Under the pieces are notes generated by a model, which was not told the origin of the DNA, searched no databases, and saw only the letters and a list, made by a program, of their open reading frames with translations. DNA of 64,000 bases, from contig NZ_BMQP01000008.1 in the NCBI RefSeq assembly GCF_014648175.1, positions 1-64,000 of the forward strand, given 5' to 3'. This document shows positions 34,456 through 43,497 of the stretch, in pieces. The translations under genes were made by a program, and so were the position numbers. Each line of letters starts with the position of its first letter. The first letter of the stretch is position 1. This stretch comes from Planobispora rosea. Lineage in GTDB: Bacteria; Actinomycetota; Actinomycetes; Streptosporangiales; Streptosporangiaceae.

Positions 34456-35484
34456 GTGAGTGTCGCCGCCCCCGTCCGGATGGCCTTTCCCCGGGAGTCC
34501 GTCCGTGATCCGTTCTTCGACAACGCCAAATTCCTGGCGATCACGCTGGTGGTCTCCGGGCATCTGATCGAGGACCTGCGGGACGTGGCGGTGGCGCACG
34601 CGGCCTACTTCTACGTTTACGTGTTTCACATGCCGCTGTTCATCGTGCTCAGCGGTTACTTGTCGCGAAATTTCACTTTTTCCTCGGGTAAGGCGCGCAA
34701 GTTGATCAGCGCGCTCGCCGTGCCGTACGTCGTCTTCGAGCTGGCCTACGCCCTGCCCCGGTTGATCATGTACGGCAAGCTCGACATCAGCCTCCTCGAC
34801 CCGTACTACCTGACCTGGTTCCTGATGTCGCTGTTCCTGTGGCGGCTGTCCACCCCCGTCTGGCAGCAGCTCAGGTGGCCCCTGGTGATCGCGGTGGCGC
34901 TGTCGCTGCTGTCCGGGACGAGCGATCTGCCCGACGAGCTGTCGATGAACCGCACGCTCGGACTGCTCCCCTTCTATGTGCTCGGCCTGATGCTCCGGCC
35001 CGAGCACTTCGCCCGGCTCAGGCGGCGGGCGGTGCGCGTCGCCGGAGCGGTCACGCTGGTGGCCGGGGCCGCGGTGGCGCTGGCCGTGCACGCCGAGGTG
35101 AAGACCGAGTGGATCCGCTGGCGGCACGCCAACGAGGCGATCGGGGTGGACGACCTCACCGGGAGCCTGATCCGGCTCGGCATGCTGGCCGCGGGCGCGC
35201 TGCTGGTCGCCGCGTTCCTCGCGGTCACCCCGTCCCGGCGGACCTGGTACTCCGGTCTCGGCATGGCGACCATGTACGCGTACCTGCTCCACGGGTTCGT
35301 GGTGAAGATCGCCGAGCGCTTCTACGGCGACTGGGCGGCCACCTCCTGGGGTGTGGCGATCGTGGCGGTCTCCGGGGTGGGGCTGGCGGCGGTGTTGTGC
35401 ACCCCGCCGGTGCGCCGGGCGACCCGCTGGGCGGTCGAACCCAGGATGAGCTGGGCCTTCACGCGGCTCCGGCGCCCCGCCTGA
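34456..35484 (+). CDS. Acyltransferase family 3 membrane protein (fucose 4-O-acetylase-like)
   Basis: The 342-residue protein has about nine to ten TM segments. It opens with the acyltransferase-3 motif FFDNAKFLAITLVVSGHLIEDL (catalytic-type His) and continues VFHMPLFIVLSGYLSRN. It probably O-acetylates a cell-surface sugar, using acyl-CoA across the membrane. The GTG at 34456 was chosen since the acyltransferase fold starts shortly after. It stands alone; the polysaccharide locus about 6 kb to the right might supply a substrate, but this is only an inference. Confidence 0.85.
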   Translation: MSVAAPVRMAFPRESVRDPFFDNAKFLAITLVVSGHLIEDLRDVAVAHAAYFYVYVFHMPLFIVLSGYLSRNFTFSSGKARKLISALAVPYVVFELAYALPRLIMYGKLDISLLDPYYLTWFLMSLFLWRLSTPVWQQLRWPLVIAVALSLLSGTSDLPDELSMNRTLGLLPFYVLGLMLRPEHFARLRRRAVRVAGAVTLVAGAAVALAVHAEVKTEWIRWRHANEAIGVDDLTGSLIRLGMLAAGALLVAAFLAVTPSRRTWYSGLGMATMYAYLLHGFVVKIAERFYGDWAATSWGVAIVAVSGVGLAAVLCTPPVRRATRWAVEPRMSWAFTRLRRPA

Positions 35485-35542
35485 GCCGTGGGCGCCGGGA
35501 GGGGGGCGGTGGTGCTCCACCTGAGGCGCGGACGCCGGAATC

Positions 35543-35574
35543 GCGGTGGGCCGGGAACGCGGTGGGCCGGGAAC
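35543..35574. repeat. Perfect 16-bp tandem duplication
   Basis: GCGGTGGGCCGGGAAC occurs at 35543-35558 and 35559-35574, followed by a decayed third copy. It lies in the 263-bp noncoding gap between the acyltransferase gene and the NfeD-like gene. Confidence 0.9.
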
Positions 35575-35747
35575 GCGGCGGCGGGGCCGCTCGTTGTCGG
35601 GCCGAGGACGAAGAACGCGGGCCGAGACGGGGGTCGGCCGTGCCCGCGCTTCCCGCCGTACCGCGCCCCGGTGGGTGGTGAAGCCGGACATGTCGGAGTA
35701 GCGTCCGCATTCGGGATTCTGTTCGGTGACGTGGCGGGGAGTTGCGT

Positions 35748-35948
35748 GTGATCGGTAAGCAGGGCAGGGTCACCGGCAGGATCGGCCCTGGTCTGGTCGG
35801 GGAGGTGATGGTGCCGATCCGCGGGGGCGTCGAGGCGTTCTACGCGCACCCCACCGTCCCCGACGAGGAGATCTCCGTCGGCTCGATCGTCGTGGTCGTC
35901 GAGTATTTCCCGCCCCGGACCGTCTACGTCGCCCGCGCCCTCGTCTGA
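35748..35948 (+). CDS. Small NfeD-like OB-fold protein
   Basis: The 66-residue soluble protein (VIGKQGRVTGRIGPGLVGEV, then AFYAHPTVPDEEISVGSIVVVVEYFPPRTVYVA) matches the C-terminal OB domain of NfeD proteins, without their membrane part. NfeD proteins are commonly encoded next to flotillins, and here a flotillin gene follows 36 bases later. The GTG at 35748 sits about 5 bases after GGGGAG; a TTG two codons earlier is possible. Confidence 0.75.
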   Translation: MIGKQGRVTGRIGPGLVGEVMVPIRGGVEAFYAHPTVPDEEISVGSIVVVVEYFPPRTVYVARALV

Positions 35949-35984
35949 CTCCAGACTCCCCTCTCCCGCGCCGTGGAGGTCGCG

Positions 35985-37481
35985 ATGCCTACGGAGTACT
36001 TCATCATCGGGGGTGCGGCCCTCGCCGCAGTCCTTCTCGTCATCATGCTGTTCAAGGCCATCTGGCGGGTGGCCGAACCCAACGAGGCTCTGATCATCTC
36101 CGGCCTCGGGGCCAGGGGGAAGAGCGAGACGGCCGACAGTCTGGGCTTCAAGATCGTCACTGGTAAGGGCACGGCCGTGCTCCCCGGCTTCCAGACCGCC
36201 CGCAGGCTCCGCCTGGACAGCCGCGCCGCGAACCTCCAGGTCTCCTGCGTCACCCAGCAGGGCATCCCGGTGGTGGTGAGGGGTGTCGTGATCTACAAGG
36301 TCGGCGACGACCTGCACTCCATCGCCAACGCCGCCCGCCGCTTCCTCGACCAGCAGGACTCCATGAACGGCGCCATCCACGAGCTGTTCACCGGCCACCT
36401 GCGCTCCATCATCGGCAACCTGACCGTCGAGGACCTCATCCTCAACCGCGAGCGCCTGACGGGGGAGACCCGGGCCTCGGCCGCCGACGAGATGATCAAG
36501 CTCGGTCTGATCGTCGACTCCCTGCAGATCCAGGAGATCGACGACGAGACCGGTTACATCACCAACCTCGGCAAGCCGCACGCCGCCAAGATCGCTTCTT
36601 CCGCCCGCATCGCCGAGGCCCAGCGGGACCAGGAGGCCACCGAGGCCGAGCAGATCGCCGCGGCGAACAAGGCCGCCGCCTGGCGCGACTCCCAGATCAA
36701 GCAGGCCGCCTACCAGGCCGAGATCGACCAGGCCCAGGCCCGCGCCCGTCAGGCCGGTCCGCTCTCGGAGGCCTCCGCCCGGCAGGAGGTCGTGGTCCAG
36801 GAGACCCGCGCCGCCGAGCTGGAGGCCGCCCTCGCCGAGCAGCGCCTCCAGGCCCAGGTCCGCAAGCCCGCCGACGCCAAGGCGTACGAGACCGTGACCC
36901 TCTCCCAGGCCGAGCGCGACGCCCGCATCGCCCAGGCCGAGGCCGAGGCCCGCGAGACCGAGCTCCGTGCCACCGCGCAGGCCTCCCAGGTCAAGCAGGC
37001 CGCCGCGGCCGAGGCGGAGTCGGTGCGGCTGCGCGGTGAGGCCGCCGCGGCGGCGACCAAGGCCACCGGTATGGGCGAGGCCGAAGCCGCCAAGGCCCGC
37101 GGCCTGGCCGCGGCCGAAGCCGCCAAGGCCCAGGGACTCGCGGAGGCCGAGGCCGCCCGGGCGAAGGGCCTGGCGGAGGCCGAGGCGATCCGAGCCCGCT
37201 CCGAGGCCCTCGCCGAGAACCAGGAGGCGGTCATCGCCCAGCAGCTCGCCGAGAACTGGCCGCAGATCGTGGAGGCCGGGTCGAAGGCGTTCGGGAACGT
37301 GGACCACATGGTCGTGCTGAACGGCGCCCAGGGCATCGAGGAGATGCTGGCCAAGGCCCTGACCCTCGGCGGCACCGGCCTCGGCCTCGCCCGCTCCCTC
37401 CTGAACGGCGGCACCCCCGCCCCTGTCGCGAACGGCTCCACCCCCGAGGTCACCCGCAAGGTCGCCGACACCGCCTCCTGA
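35985..37481 (+). CDS. Flotillin/SPFH-domain membrane protein
   Basis: The 498-residue protein has an N-terminal membrane anchor (FIIGGAALAAVLLVIMLFKAIW), an SPFH domain from about residue 30 to 200 (AEPNEALIISGLGARGKSE, QVSCVTQQGIPVVVRGVVIYKV) and a long Ala/Glu-rich coiled coil with repeated EAAKAxGLAEAEA units. The end is Gly-rich. Flotillins scaffold functional membrane microdomains. The ATG at 35985 has GGAGG seven bases upstream. It forms a pair with the NfeD-like gene, the classic NfeD-flotillin operon. Confidence 0.92.
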   Translation: MPTEYFIIGGAALAAVLLVIMLFKAIWRVAEPNEALIISGLGARGKSETADSLGFKIVTGKGTAVLPGFQTARRLRLDSRAANLQVSCVTQQGIPVVVRGVVIYKVGDDLHSIANAARRFLDQQDSMNGAIHELFTGHLRSIIGNLTVEDLILNRERLTGETRASAADEMIKLGLIVDSLQIQEIDDETGYITNLGKPHAAKIASSARIAEAQRDQEATEAEQIAAANKAAAWRDSQIKQAAYQAEIDQAQARARQAGPLSEASARQEVVVQETRAAELEAALAEQRLQAQVRKPADAKAYETVTLSQAERDARIAQAEAEARETELRATAQASQVKQAAAAEAESVRLRGEAAAAATKATGMGEAEAAKARGLAAAEAAKAQGLAEAEAARAKGLAEAEAIRARSEALAENQEAVIAQQLAENWPQIVEAGSKAFGNVDHMVVLNGAQGIEEMLAKALTLGGTGLGLARSLLNGGTPAPVANGSTPEVTRKVADTAS

Positions 37482-37510
37482 CTCACCCGACCTCTTGATC
37501 CACCCGGCGT

Positions 37511-37530
37511 GCCGTGCCTCCCGGCACGGC
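37511..37530. terminator. Strong hairpin between flotillin and BrkB genes
   Basis: GCCGTGCC (37511-37518) pairs perfectly with GGCACGGC (37523-37530) over a TCCC loop. The stem can extend outward with a G-T and a G-C pair. It lies in the middle of an 82-bp convergent gap and should terminate transcripts from both sides. Confidence 0.7.
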
Positions 37531-37563
37531 GCGCCACCACCCGTACGGCGCCGCCGCCCCGGT

Positions 37564-38589
37564 TCAGGGTGTCCGCCGTGACCGGAAGTCGTAGCGGCGC
37601 GGCCTGGCCCGGGACGGCGCCGGTGGTTGCGGCTCCTGCTTGACCTCGGGGATGGCCGGGGCGGTGATGACCTCCGTGCGCGGCTGACCGACGGGCCGGT
37701 GGGTGGCCAGGTCGACGACCACGCCGTTCCGGCCGGTCGCGGCATGCGAGGCCGCGAACAGGATGAACACGTTGAGCAGCTTCAGGAACAGCAGCATGCC
37801 GACCGCGCCCGCGACGACGTGGTACGCCGGGTTGGCCGAGCTGATGTTGAGGTAGACCTGCCCGATCGTCTTCAGCAGCTCCAGCCCGATCGTGATGATC
37901 AGGGCCGGGCCGATGACCCGCCGCGGCGGCAGGCGCAGCCGGGGGGCCAGCGTGAGCAGCGCCGTCGCCAGCAGGAGGTTCACGCAGAGGCCGAGCGCGA
38001 AGGCGACCGCCGACAGCACCCACCGCACGGGTACCGCCTCAGTCCCGATCGTCTCCCCGATCAGCCAGGTCAGCGCGGTCTGGGCGCCGAAGGACAGCGT
38101 CAGCGAGAGCGACAGCAGCAGCCCCAGGGCGACCAGCACGCCCAGGTCGATCAGCCACCGCAGGAAGAAGTTGCCGGGATACTGCTCCAGCCCCCAGACC
38201 GCCCGGATGGAGGAGCGCATGGAGTCGATCCAGAACAGGCCGGTGAGCGGGAGGCCGATGGAGGCGATCACCCCTGCGGTGTCCCGGGCGTCGCGCAGCG
38301 CCTGTACGTCCAGACGCGGGAACGTGTCGCTGAGGTAACGCTCCACCTCCCCGAGCGCGGCGGGCGTGTCCAGCACGTGACCTATGATCACAAACCCCAG
38401 CAGGGCCAGGGCGAAGGTGGCGTAGAAGGCGTAGTAGGTCATCCCCGCGGAGAGACGGCCGGCGTCGACGCGGTCGTAGTGGATGCCGGCCCGGACGAGG
38501 TGATCGAGCCAGCCGTACCGGCGCCGCGTGTCGGCCCATCTCATGGCGAATCCGCCGGTTGATCGGTTCTGGCTCTCGGCGGACGTCAT
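37564..38589 (-). CDS. YihY/BrkB-family inner membrane protein
   Basis: The 341-residue protein has about six TM helices. The BrkB family pattern is visible at DAGRLSAGMTYYAFYATFALALLGF (TM1) and FFLRWLIDLGVLVALGLLLSLSL, then GAVGMLLFLKLLNVFILFAAS near the end. The C-terminus is a Pro/Arg-rich cytoplasmic tail. Family role is unclear: it was once called ribonuclease BN in error, and transport has been suggested. Single gene, start at the ATG at 38589. Confidence 0.85.
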   Translation of the reverse strand: MTSAESQNRSTGGFAMRWADTRRRYGWLDHLVRAGIHYDRVDAGRLSAGMTYYAFYATFALALLGFVIIGHVLDTPAALGEVERYLSDTFPRLDVQALRDARDTAGVIASIGLPLTGLFWIDSMRSSIRAVWGLEQYPGNFFLRWLIDLGVLVALGLLLSLSLTLSFGAQTALTWLIGETIGTEAVPVRWVLSAVAFALGLCVNLLLATALLTLAPRLRLPPRRVIGPALIITIGLELLKTIGQVYLNISSANPAYHVVAGAVGMLLFLKLLNVFILFAASHAATGRNGVVVDLATHRPVGQPRTEVITAPAIPEVKQEPQPPAPSRARPRRYDFRSRRTP

Positions 38590-38792
38590 GCTGGCGCACC
38601 CTACCCTCAGGGACGCGTTTCAGCGGTGGAAGGCGATGGAAAGCGACGGAAATCGACCATCGGCGCTCCCGGATGCCGGGCTCAGATTGATGTCCGAAAT
38701 CTTCTGCAATGGGCCGTCTGATTCCCGCGAGCAGGGCGAGGTGCGCTCGAACTACCTTCGTGATCACAACGAGAGCGAAGGGAAACCCTCCT

Positions 38793-39599
38793 ATGGATCT
38801 GCAGCTTTCCGGAAAGGTGGCCGTCGTCACCGGGGCCTCCAAGGGAATCGGCCTGGCCGTGGTGCGCACGCTGCTGGCCGAGGGCGCCCGTGTCGTGGCG
38901 GCCTCCCGCAAGACCACCGCCGAGCTGGACGCCCTCGCCGGTGCGGACCTGGTGCACGTACCGGTCGATCTGATGGACCCCGAGGCGCCCGGCCGGGTCG
39001 TGGCCCGTGCGGCCGAGGAGTTCGGCGGACTGGACATCCTGGTCAACAACGCCGGTGGCCCGCCGCCCGGGGTGAGCCTGCCGCGCTTCGGCTTCCTCAC
39101 CCCGGACGACACCGCCTGGCGGGAGATGTTCGAGTTCAACCTCTTCTCCGCCGTCCGCGCGATCCGGGCCGCCATCCCGCTCATGCTCCAGCGGGGCGGC
39201 GGCGCGATCGTCAACGTCTCCTCGGTCCTCGCGCGGCAGCCCGCCCCGATGAACGTCGACTACAACGCGGCCAAGGCCGGCATGAACACCGTCACCAAGG
39301 CGCTCTCCGAGGAGTACGGACCCCAGGGCATCCGGGTGAACACGGTCTCCCCGGGGCCGGTGCGCACGGCCTGGTGGACCGAGGAGGGCGGCGCGGCCGA
39401 CATCCTGGCCGCGGCGACGGGCGCCGGTCGCGACGCCGTGCTGGACAGTGTGGCGCCGGAGATGATGAAGCTGACCACCGGGCGCCTGGTCGATCCGCAG
39501 GAGGTCGCCGACGTGGTCGCCCTGCTCGTCTCGCCGCGCTCGGCCAGCACCACCGGCGCGGAGTTCGCCGTCGACGCCGGCTTCCTCAAGGAGAGCTGA
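38793..39599 (+). CDS. Short-chain dehydrogenase/reductase
   Basis: The 268-residue classical SDR has the cofactor motif VTGASKGIG, the structural motif LVNNAGG, catalytic Ser in VNVSSVLA and the YNAAKAG motif supplying Tyr and Lys. The ending TTGAEFAVDAG is typical of Rossmann reductases. Arg at ASRKTT after beta-2 favours NADP(H). The start at ATG 38793 begins the fold directly. The substrate is unknown. It stands alone, with a HAD remnant directly after its stop. Confidence 0.9.
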   Translation: MDLQLSGKVAVVTGASKGIGLAVVRTLLAEGARVVAASRKTTAELDALAGADLVHVPVDLMDPEAPGRVVARAAEEFGGLDILVNNAGGPPPGVSLPRFGFLTPDDTAWREMFEFNLFSAVRAIRAAIPLMLQRGGGAIVNVSSVLARQPAPMNVDYNAAKAGMNTVTKALSEEYGPQGIRVNTVSPGPVRTAWWTEEGGAADILAAATGAGRDAVLDSVAPEMMKLTTGRLVDPQEVADVVALLVSPRSASTTGAEFAVDAGFLKES

Positions 39600-39600
39600 C

Positions 39601-39702
39601 CGGACGACCGCGGAGATCTGCGCACGCGTGGGCATCGCCCCCACCGAGGTCTGGGCCTTCGGGGACATGCCCAACGACCGCCCGCCCCTCACCTGGGCGG
39701 GA
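39601..39702 (+). pseudogene. Remnant of a Cof-type HAD hydrolase
   Basis: Immediately after the SDR stop, one frame reads RTTAEICARVGIAPTEVWAF then GDMPNDRPPLTWAG. This is the C-terminal motif IV of Cof-like HAD phosphatases (GDMPNDLPML-WAG). Motifs I to III are absent and no start is available, so only about 34 codons of the gene survive. Confidence 0.6.
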
Positions 39703-39741
39703 CCTGAGGACCGGACCCCGGGGCGGGGTCCGGTCGATCGG

Positions 39742-39984
39742 TCAGAAGTACCGGCCGCAGGGGACCTGGCCCGCGTCGTAGCTCCAGCAGAGCTCGACCG
39801 TGAAGGGGCGCCCGTCCTCGTAGTGGACCTTGTACAGGCCCGCGTCCCCGAACTCGTCCTGGTACGACCACCACGGGGGCATCGCGTGGGCGGGGGTGGC
39901 GGCGGCGGCGCCTATCAGTGCGGCGGCGACCCCGCCGAACAGCACGGTCACGACCCGCTTGCCTGCCCTGGAAAAGCGTGACAT
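39742..39984 (-). CDS. Small secreted hypothetical protein
   Basis: The 80-residue protein starts at ATG 39984 with GGAG eight bases upstream. Basic start (MSRFSRAGKR), hydrophobic core (VVTVLFGGVAAALIGAAAA) and a cleavage-like TPAHA-MPP make a good Sec signal peptide. The mature 43 residues are aromatic and contain two Cys (ELCWSYDAGQVPCGRYF), likely a disulfide. No family recognised. A start 13 codons earlier (40023) would duplicate the MSRFS motif and weaken the signal peptide. Confidence 0.7.
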   Translation of the reverse strand: MSRFSRAGKRVVTVLFGGVAAALIGAAAATPAHAMPPWWSYQDEFGDAGLYKVHYEDGRPFTVELCWSYDAGQVPCGRYF

Positions 39985-40125
39985 CGATAACTCCGATCTC
40001 GTTCCCTTGGAGAACCGAGACACAGTCCACCGCCACGGGCTTGGAGATCAGTTGGATCCGACTGAAGATCCGTCCGAGGCGCCGGCACCCCGCACCACCT
40101 CGGACGGCGGCGGGGTGCGGCGTCG

Positions 40126-42198
40126 TCAGATCATGACGTGGGCCTCGGGGCGGCCGACGAAGGAGAACTGGGCGCCGCGGGTCAGCTTGTGGTCGTCGGG
40201 CTGCCAGGTGTGCATCGCCGGGTCGCCGCTGCGCCAGTAGACGAAGTTGAACCGGTCGGCTGAGTAGATCTTGACCCGGTCCTCGCGCAGCCGCTTGACC
40301 AGGCGGGTGTCCTCGCCGCGGGTGACGTCCTCGAAGCCGTAGTGGCGGAACATGTCGGCCTTGCCGAGGAACGTGCCGCCCTGGACCAGCCAGGCGTAGC
40401 GGTGCTCCAGGCCGGGCATGCGCAGCATCGTGGTGTTGCGGCTCTCGAAGTAGGCGTAGTGCGCCCCCTTGCCCACCAGTTCGGCGTCGGAGTAGTCGAA
40501 CGCGCGGACCAGGTCGGACAGGTAGTGCTCGCCGTAGAGGTTGTCGTCGTCCATCTTGGCGATCAGCTCGCCCTCGGCCGCGGCGATGCCCGTGTTCATG
40601 CACGCGCCCAGGGTCATCGACGGGTCGGCGGGGAGCACCACCACGTCGCTGATCCCGGCCATGCGGGCCTTGTCGGCGACGACGACCGGGTCGATGTCCA
40701 GGCCGTGCAGGACCATCACCAGCTGCAGCGGCCGGTGGATCTGCTTGGCGACCGAGGAGATGGCGTGCTCGATCTGCGAGGCCCGGTTGGTCGGCAGCAC
40801 CACGGAGACCGAGCGGGTCCGCGGCGTGACGGGCTTGCCGAGGAGCTGGAGGATCTGGTCCACGCGGTGGGAGAACAGGTGCTTGTCGAAGACCTCGCGC
40901 ATGGCGAGGTGGCCCTGGCGGGCACGGAGCTCGGGGCTGTTGATCAGGTGGAGGACCTGGTTGTAGGACTCCAGCTCGTCGTGGGCGATCGGGATCAGGT
41001 CGCCGAAGGTCTCCTCGATGGCGCGGGACCAGCCGGAGACCACCGAGGTCGAGCACGCCGACAGCTCGAAGACGCGGCGGGCGCACATGGTCGGCGAGTC
41101 GAGCACCGAGTTCACGTTGAGGAAGACCTTGTACATCTTGTACGCGGCCAGCATCCGGTCGTACGGCAGCTCGCCGACGATGTGCGGGACGTACTTGTCC
41201 GGCCAGGCGTACTTCTCGTCCACGGTCCCGTTGCGCGCGAAGATGTGCAGGCCGAGCTCGCGGATCGGGTTGAGGACGGTCTCCATCTGCTCGCGGCGCT
41301 CGGGGTGCTTGTCCCGGAAGTACATGCCCGCGAAGACGACGTCGTGGATGCGGCCCTGCTTGTCCTGGATCGGGTTGTGCACCCGGGGCTGGGCCGCGAA
41401 CTGGAGGACATCGATCCGATCGTGTCCCAGAATTTCGCGATATTTCGGCACCATGTCGCCGTCGCACGTGAACACGTAGTCGAACAGCTTGGCCGTGTCG
41501 ATGAAGAAGTCGAAGTTCGGCGGGTCCTCCTTGTTCCAGAAGACCGTCGGGACGCCCTCCTGGCGGCACCAGTCGATCAGCGCACGCAGCTCGGGCTTGG
41601 GCGCGTTGGTCCCGGTCATCTGGTAGCGCCAGCGCCCCTGGTTGCCGTGCCAGGCCGACTCCACGAACAACATCTCCGGCCGGCGCTCGGCGAAGATCTC
41701 CGGCCAGTCGCGCAGCCCGAACTCGATCTGGTCCCACTCGTACTTGAACGCCATCCGGGAGAAGTCGTCCAGGATGACCGCGACCTTCATGTCCGGCCGC
41801 ACGATCGGCCCGTTCGGCCACTTCACCTGGGGCACGTCCACCGACGGCCCGCGGTTGTCGAGCTCGGCGACGACCTCGGCGACCGGCCGCGGCGCCTTGG
41901 GCCCCTTCCGGGGCTGCATCGCGGCCTTCAGCTTCCCGGGCAGCCGTACCAGGCCCGGCGTTCCCTTCGACCCGGCCAGGACCTCGGCCACCCGGTACGG
42001 CCGCTGGACCTTGGTGGACTCCAGCTTCCACTGGGCGTAGTCCGCGCGGGCCTCCGCGATGGCCAGGCGCCGCTCCAGATCCCGGACGCGCTCCTCGTAG
42101 CGCTCGATGACCTTGCGCTCCTCGGGCAGCCAGTTGACCGGCCCGAGGCGCTGGAACGCCGGCTCTTCAGGGGTCTCTTCACTCGGGGGGGAAGTCAT
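40126..42198 (-). CDS. Two-domain glycosyltransferase (CgeB/GT1-like plus GT2)
   Basis: The 690-residue protein starts with a coiled coil (about 25-65, EERKVIERYEERVRDLERRL). The first half is CgeB/DUF3880-like with a Glyco_trans_1_2 end (PTMCARRVFELSACSTSVVSG). From about residue 470 a GT-A domain follows (VSVVLPTNRASQIEHAISSV), with the metal-binding KMDDDNLY and GEDTRLVKRL motifs. It therefore may add two sugars or combine a scaffold and a catalytic domain. It lies 72 bases after wecB in the same orientation and belongs to the surface polysaccharide locus. Confidence 0.85.
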   Translation of the reverse strand: MTSPPSEETPEEPAFQRLGPVNWLPEERKVIERYEERVRDLERRLAIAEARADYAQWKLESTKVQRPYRVAEVLAGSKGTPGLVRLPGKLKAAMQPRKGPKAPRPVAEVVAELDNRGPSVDVPQVKWPNGPIVRPDMKVAVILDDFSRMAFKYEWDQIEFGLRDWPEIFAERRPEMLFVESAWHGNQGRWRYQMTGTNAPKPELRALIDWCRQEGVPTVFWNKEDPPNFDFFIDTAKLFDYVFTCDGDMVPKYREILGHDRIDVLQFAAQPRVHNPIQDKQGRIHDVVFAGMYFRDKHPERREQMETVLNPIRELGLHIFARNGTVDEKYAWPDKYVPHIVGELPYDRMLAAYKMYKVFLNVNSVLDSPTMCARRVFELSACSTSVVSGWSRAIEETFGDLIPIAHDELESYNQVLHLINSPELRARQGHLAMREVFDKHLFSHRVDQILQLLGKPVTPRTRSVSVVLPTNRASQIEHAISSVAKQIHRPLQLVMVLHGLDIDPVVVADKARMAGISDVVVLPADPSMTLGACMNTGIAAAEGELIAKMDDDNLYGEHYLSDLVRAFDYSDAELVGKGAHYAYFESRNTTMLRMPGLEHRYAWLVQGGTFLGKADMFRHYGFEDVTRGEDTRLVKRLREDRVKIYSADRFNFVYWRSGDPAMHTWQPDDHKLTRGAQFSFVGRPEAHVMI

Positions 42199-42270
42199 GG
42201 GGAATCGCCTTTGTCCGGGATCGTGCAAGCGTACGGCTTTCCATCCGGAAGCCGGGCCGAAATAGCGGTT

Positions 42271-43440
42271 TTATCGGTCTCTGGGAGGTACGGCCTGCGA
42301 CGCCGGCGAGAGGTTCTCCCCCGTGAGCCAGGCCGCGATCACCCGGGCGATCCGGGGACCGGCCTTGCCGTCCCAGAGCGGGGGCAGCTCGCCCGAGGGC
42401 GTCGCCGCGCGGTCGGCCAGGGCCTTGTCCGCGGCAGCCGGGAGCAGGGCCGGGGTGACCAGGCGGTTGGTGCCGTGGGTGACGGTGATCGGCCGCTCGG
42501 TGTTGGGCCGGACCGTCAGGCAGGGCACGCCCAGCATGGTCGTCTCCTCCTGGACGCCGCCGGAGTCGGTGACGACCAGGGCCGCGCCGCGGACCAGGGA
42601 GAGGAAGTCGACGTAGCCCAGCGGGTCGACGATCAGCAGGTTCCCGCCGGTCACCAGCCCGGCCGCGGCCAGACGCTCGCGGCCGCGCGGGTGGATCGGG
42701 ACCACGATCGGCAGGCGCTCGCTCACCTGCAGGACGGCGTCGACCAGTTCCTTGGCCGAGGCCGGGTCGTCGACGTTGGCGGGACGGTGCAGGGTGGCCA
42801 CGCCGTACCGCTCGGGCAGGCCCAGGCGCTCGCGCACCGGCGCCGGGTCGAGGCGGTCGAGCGCGGAGAACAGGCTGTCGATCATCGGGTTGCCGACGAG
42901 GTGGACGCGCGCCGGGTCCACGCCCTCGTTCGCCAGGTAGGACAGGGCGTCCGGCGAGGTGGCGAACAGGATGTCGGACAGGGCGTCGGTGACGATCCGG
43001 TTGACCTCCTCGGGCATGCCCCGGTCGAAGGAGCGCAGACCCGCCTCGACGTGCGCGGTCGGGATGTGGAGCTTGGCGCAGACCAGGATCGCCGCCAGCG
43101 TCGAGTTCACGTCGCCGTAGACGACGACCAGCGCCGGGCCGTGCTCCAGCACGACCTCCTCCAGGCCGGTGAGCAGGGCCGCCGTCTGGCGGGCGTGCGA
43201 GCCGGACCCGACGCCCAGGTTCGCGATCGGCTCGGGGAGGCCGAGGTCGGCGAAGAACACGTCCGACATCAGCGCGTCGTAGTGCTGGCCGGTGTGGACG
43301 ATGCCCTGCCGCACACCCAGGTCGGCGAGGGCGCGCACGACGGGGGCGGCCTTCACGAAGTTGGGACGGGCACCCAGCACGTGCAGGACGAGGGGATTCT
43401 CGGGGGCCGGAGTCGCCTGCGAAGGGGCGGAGTCCCTCAT
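42271..43440 (-). CDS. wecB: UDP-N-acetylglucosamine 2-epimerase
   Basis: This interconverts UDP-GlcNAc and UDP-ManNAc. The 389-residue GT-B fold enzyme has the family motifs LGARPNFVKAAPVVRAL, HTGQHYDALMSDVFF, VVYGDVNSTLAAIL, HVEAGLRSFDRGMPEEVNR and VTDSGGVQEE. With the wecC-like dehydrogenase encoded at 45295 it supplies UDP-ManNAc and its uronic acid for a cell-surface glycan. It is divergent from the GT4 gene at 43498 and shares its 57-bp promoter gap. Confidence 0.95.
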   Translation of the reverse strand: MRDSAPSQATPAPENPLVLHVLGARPNFVKAAPVVRALADLGVRQGIVHTGQHYDALMSDVFFADLGLPEPIANLGVGSGSHARQTAALLTGLEEVVLEHGPALVVVYGDVNSTLAAILVCAKLHIPTAHVEAGLRSFDRGMPEEVNRIVTDALSDILFATSPDALSYLANEGVDPARVHLVGNPMIDSLFSALDRLDPAPVRERLGLPERYGVATLHRPANVDDPASAKELVDAVLQVSERLPIVVPIHPRGRERLAAAGLVTGGNLLIVDPLGYVDFLSLVRGAALVVTDSGGVQEETTMLGVPCLTVRPNTERPITVTHGTNRLVTPALLPAAADKALADRAATPSGELPPLWDGKAGPRIARVIAAWLTGENLSPASQAVPPRDR

Positions 43441-43497
43441 TGACCTCGCCTTTCATAAGGGAGTGGGGCAAACGTTGCCTATGGTACGGTCACGACC

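Noticed and set aside
35322-37745. Open frame of 807 codons opposite the flotillin gene
   Set aside because: Leu/Gly-rich translation caused by the antisense of Ala/Glu coiled-coil codons; no recognisable protein.
40342-43443. Open frame of 1033 codons on the plus strand opposite the glycosyltransferase and wecB
   Set aside because: It spans two well-supported genes on the other strand and is rich in Gly/Val/Arg/His/Asp with no domain; a frame shadow.
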